Source: Trichobilharzia szidati
Lineage: Eukaryota; Platyhelminthes; Trematoda; Strigeidida; Schistosomatidae
Assembly (NCBI GenBank): GCA_944472155.2
Contig: OX235279.1
Coordinates: forward strand, 56,827,564-56,891,563
Length of the DNA stretch: 64,000 nt
Direction of reading: 5' to 3'
Positions 61,394 through 64,000 of this stretch are shown one piece after another; the first letter of the stretch is position 1, and every line of letters begins with the position of its first letter. Under the pieces are notes generated by a model. The model saw nothing but the letters and a program-made list of their open reading frames with translations, was not told the DNA's origin and made no database searches. The position numbers and the translations under genes were made by a program.

Positions 61394-61633
61394 ATGATGA
61401 AATTCCATAAATTTAGTGACATTTTTTCTTCTAAAGATATGCGCTATTGCTATAACTGCATTGAACTCAATGAGAACCGTAGTCGCTTTGTTATGTTATG
61501 GCTGTGCCTGCTAATCATTGTTATAACGATAATGACTGTAATGAACTCGACTTCTGACTCACTAAGCCACGCAAATATCAAAAGACAAGGGCTGGTCTAT
61601 GACTCAAATGCTGTATTGTACTGTATATTGTAA
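61394..61633 (+). CDS. Possible exon: small single-pass membrane protein N-terminus
   Basis: A 79-codon frame with ATGATG at 61394. The predicted product has a polar N-terminus with a CxxC ('YCYNC', residues 18-22), a basic 'ENRSR' flank, one hydrophobic segment 'FVMLWLCLLIIVITIMTVM' (about residues 32-50), then an N-glycosylation site 'NST' (51-53). That gives a plausible type II membrane layout with the C-terminus outside. The acceptor-like CTTTCAG (61371-61377) upstream and a weak donor GTAATA at 61630 could make it a first coding exon. The spacing loosely recalls sarcoglycan N-termini, but no diagnostic residue proves this. It could also be chance in AT-rich DNA, where hydrophobic frames are common. 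Confidence 0.22.
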   Translation: MMKFHKFSDIFSSKDMRYCYNCIELNENRSRFVMLWLCLLIIVITIMTVMNSTSDSLSHANIKRQGLVYDSNAVLYCIL

Positions 61634-62757
61634 TAACAATTGTTAGGAAAACAACACATGGTATTTATATATTTTCACAACAATAAAGACGACTAACAGA
61701 GTTTGAAATGATTGATTGCATTATCAGTCACAATATGCGCGAGAAATGATGATATACTATTTTATGCGGGATCCTATCAGCTATGCAAGAGGATTGTGAA
61801 GTTTATGTTGACCATTTAGTGATAACTTCTGATAGTCGACAATAAGATGAAAACAATGGTGGTTTCAGGCGTTGCGAGTCACTTTGTGTGTGGTCCTAGA
61901 CTTCTGTTTGTTGCTCATTTGCCCATGCAAGCATAGGATATCTTTTATTTTGAAGGCATTTCTATCCTTATTATGATTAAACGCTGCATCATCTACTGCA
62001 GAATATCATTAATTTGCTGGTGTATTATCAGAAACCAATTGAAACCTAAAACTATGCATAATTTTTATCTCAATTAACTTGTTTGGAGAAACAGTGAGAC
62101 TCGAACATAAATTATTCTGCAAGAATAAATTGAAACATTGAGATTCTGTAGTATATAAGTATAAGAGTAACAATATAGAGAGAGTGAATTTTACTCGATG
62201 ATACACTTAAGATAGAAAGCCTAGATACGCAAGATCCATCACTCACATATAACGAAATATGATGTCCGGTAATGTAGTTATGCTGAAAAGAATGCCTTAA
62301 TACATTCCAAACTGATATAACCTAACAAATAAATAGGAATTTCTGATTTTTCTCAATGAAAGTAGATTAATTAGATTGTTGTTCTTGCTCAAGTGATATT
62401 GAAGTCAAAAACATGGCGTCTGAAAATTAATTCAGCTCTCTGCCATTTTTCTGGAACTTCTAAGCAGCTAAATAAGTAATCAAATTCAAAATGCTGTTCA
62501 TAAGTGAAATTTCAGGTGTTAACCGAAAAGCAATTTGATGAAATACTTTCAGATCCTGCCTAGATCAATAACTAAACCTTAGCCCGGAAAAGAAGAACAT
62601 TTGGGCCTAAGAATAACAATTCAACTCGCTAATAAAACTTCACTAGAATTAGGAAGACTATTCAATTAGACGTCAGATGATGCCAACTGGTAAAAGCCTT
62701 TAGAACTAGTGTACGGGTGTCTTTTTTGGATGAAAACAAAGGAAGCACGATAATATG
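61634..62757. other. No gene seen
   Basis: AT-rich with only short motif-free frames. Confidence 0.45.
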
Positions 62758-63045
62758 GAATTTCCGAAGGCTGGCTAACAAGGTTGTTCAGATATAAAAA
62801 AAATGAGATCATATGGTATAGAATCAGTGAGAGCAAAAGAAGAGGCAATGGACTCGCCATATTCCTAACCAGAGAGTCAATAATTTACTCCTGTCATCTA
62901 GACGACAACCACACAGAGGTAGTGGCTACCACTGTGTTTTTGGCAGCATCAAAGGGTCTCATCTCCAAAATCACGACAGCATGATCTGACTCAGAATGAA
63001 GGAAAATTACAATCACACAGTGCTTATAAAATTCATAATTACTGT
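62758..63045 (+). mobile_element. RTE-type LINE relic E (endonuclease fragment)
   Basis: Aligns by eye with the endonuclease start of RTE relic D. 'GAAGGCTGGCTAACAAGGTT' at 62766 corresponds to 'GAGGCTGGCTGAGAGGGTT' at 33664. The frame from 62784 gives 'KKNEIIWYRISESKRRGNGL', then 'IIYSCHLDDNHTEVVATTVF' and 'GLISKITTA', against 'FVIEVMGICKSRWDGFGL' and 'ISSRITTARF' in relic D. Only about 95 codons of the domain remain, and a stop (TGA at 62982) ends the frame. Confidence 0.62.
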
Positions 63046-63084
63046 AGTTTTGCGTGTATCCACATGGATATGAGTACATATTCC

Positions 63085-63785
63085 AGCATGGTTTTACAAG
63101 GGAGAAAGGAAAGGTGTCCGAAGCCCTATTCTAGAACACTTGATCGACTTCTGTCACTCTACCAATCCTGACCATGATTTTAGGATCATCTGTCGAATTC
63201 ATGCTAACTTACTTCTTTTTCTTCGTTATAAACTTCTAAAGACAGCGAAGACCTTGGCCATTCATGAATTTAAGCCGGAATTTTGCGTGCAAAAGAAGTA
63301 TATACAATCTCTACTTCTGCCTTGGCCTTAGAGGGATAGACATTTACTTATTTCGTTTATTTATTTAATCTAAGTAGCTTCTCTTTGCTACGATTATTAT
63401 TATTACTATTATTGTTACTGTTACTATCCTAAATTTGAACTGCTTCCGGTATTATTTCGCTTGCCCCAATTGTCATTCAAAATCCAAAGTGTTTTCGCAA
63501 TGTGGAATTCTAACTTATCAAATTTCACACCATGTAATGTAAAGTCTTATATTTACCTACTACCCTTATAATTATACACCCCTTTCTAACATATATACAT
63601 CCTATGAATTATTCTTTACACAACATCAATTATTTCATGTATTCACGCCTTTGATTCAATTCCCTCACAGGATATAATTTCTTTAAAAAAGCCAAATATA
63701 TACGATTGTACAGCTTCATAATAAATTCATTGAAAAGAGTCTCTTCACTGAATATCGTATTTTTATTGTTAAAATGGGAATCAAT
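63085..63785 (+). mobile_element. Penelope-like element copy E (C-terminus and 3' end)
   Basis: 5'-truncated Penelope element starting just after the GIY-YIG core. 'GFTRERKGVRSPILEHLIDF' (intact relatives 'AWLSKGQTKSIRSTILAHLV') changes frame once. 'DHDFRIICRIHANLLLFLRY' and 'FKPEFCVQKKYIQSLLLPWP' then follow to the stop at 63329-63331. The 3' UTR includes an ATT/TTA-rich run (63393-63425), and its last part, about 63540-63785, resembles the 3' end of Penelope relic A ('ATACGATTGTACAGCTTC' against 'ATACGCGAATGTACAGCCT'). A and E are therefore one family, distinct from C and D. Confidence 0.78.
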
Positions 63786-64000
63786 AAATCACCTTTATTA
63801 ATCTTTGCAAAAGTGATCAATTTCGCGGGAGATCAGTTAGATTCACGGATCATTAGTTACTGGTAGAAACTGACTGTAATTTAAAGATGAAATAAATATT
63901 TTTTATATGTGGTATAGTTATCTTAGCCATCTGTCCCATCTTTATGTGGAATTAAACCATAAGACTGTTCTTTTCACCATTTTCTCTGATTTTTTATATA
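63786..64000. other. Window end, nothing identified
   Basis: AT-rich. It contains GGTATAGTTATCTT, also present in the insertion at about 57980, but no gene. Confidence 0.4.

Overview
The window looks like gene-poor, AT-rich eukaryotic DNA from a parasitic flatworm, most likely a schistosome-type trematode. That is an inference from its repeats. It holds Penelope-like retroelements with a GIY-YIG nuclease, RTE-type LINEs with a conserved 'RRRKWRWIGHTLR' C-terminal block, CR1-type LINEs ending in (TTA)n, and tRNA-headed SINEs that carry a hammerhead-ribozyme motif like the schistosome Sm-alpha repeats. There are no operons, rRNA genes, CRISPR arrays or bacterial features.

Layout. 0.4-1.9 kb: RTE relic A. 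3.1-5.6 kb: Penelope relic A, meeting an opposite-strand fragment of a different GIY-YIG element tail to tail. 6.5-7.6 kb: Penelope copy B, the best preserved, with one frameshift near 6553. 10.0 kb: SINE-A. 11.2-11.9 kb: a hidden minus-strand LINE frame. 11.9-13.1 kb: RTE relic B. 13.3-19.3 kb: SINE-C and three copies of the hammerhead SINE (SINE-B). 21.1 kb: a foldback element. 24.9-25.7 kb: CR1 tail. 26.4-27.3 kb: palindromic Penelope copy C. 29.3-30.5 kb: RTE relic C. 33.4-36.7 kb: a nested cluster in which RTE relic D is split by a minus-strand CR1 and again by a foldback element. 39-45 kb: more SINE-A and SINE-B copies and Penelope copy D. 47.8-48.6 kb: the only convincing host coding exon, about 259 codons ending at a GTGAGT donor. 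57.3-59.7 kb: a third CR1 copy, split by a segment with a hammerhead-like motif. 62.8-63.8 kb: RTE endonuclease fragment next to Penelope copy E.

Only the 47.8 kb exon, and possibly a short transmembrane reading frame at 61.4 kb, look like host genes. The rest is mobile-element sediment plus non-coding DNA, some of it probably intronic. The transposon proteins are all broken by stops or frameshifts, so nothing here looks autonomously mobile. Two themes recur. Hammerhead-type ribozyme motifs occur in a SINE family and in a separate insertion. Inverted 5' ends (foldback copies) occur in both the SINE-B and Penelope families, which suggests a shared twin-priming-like integration outcome.
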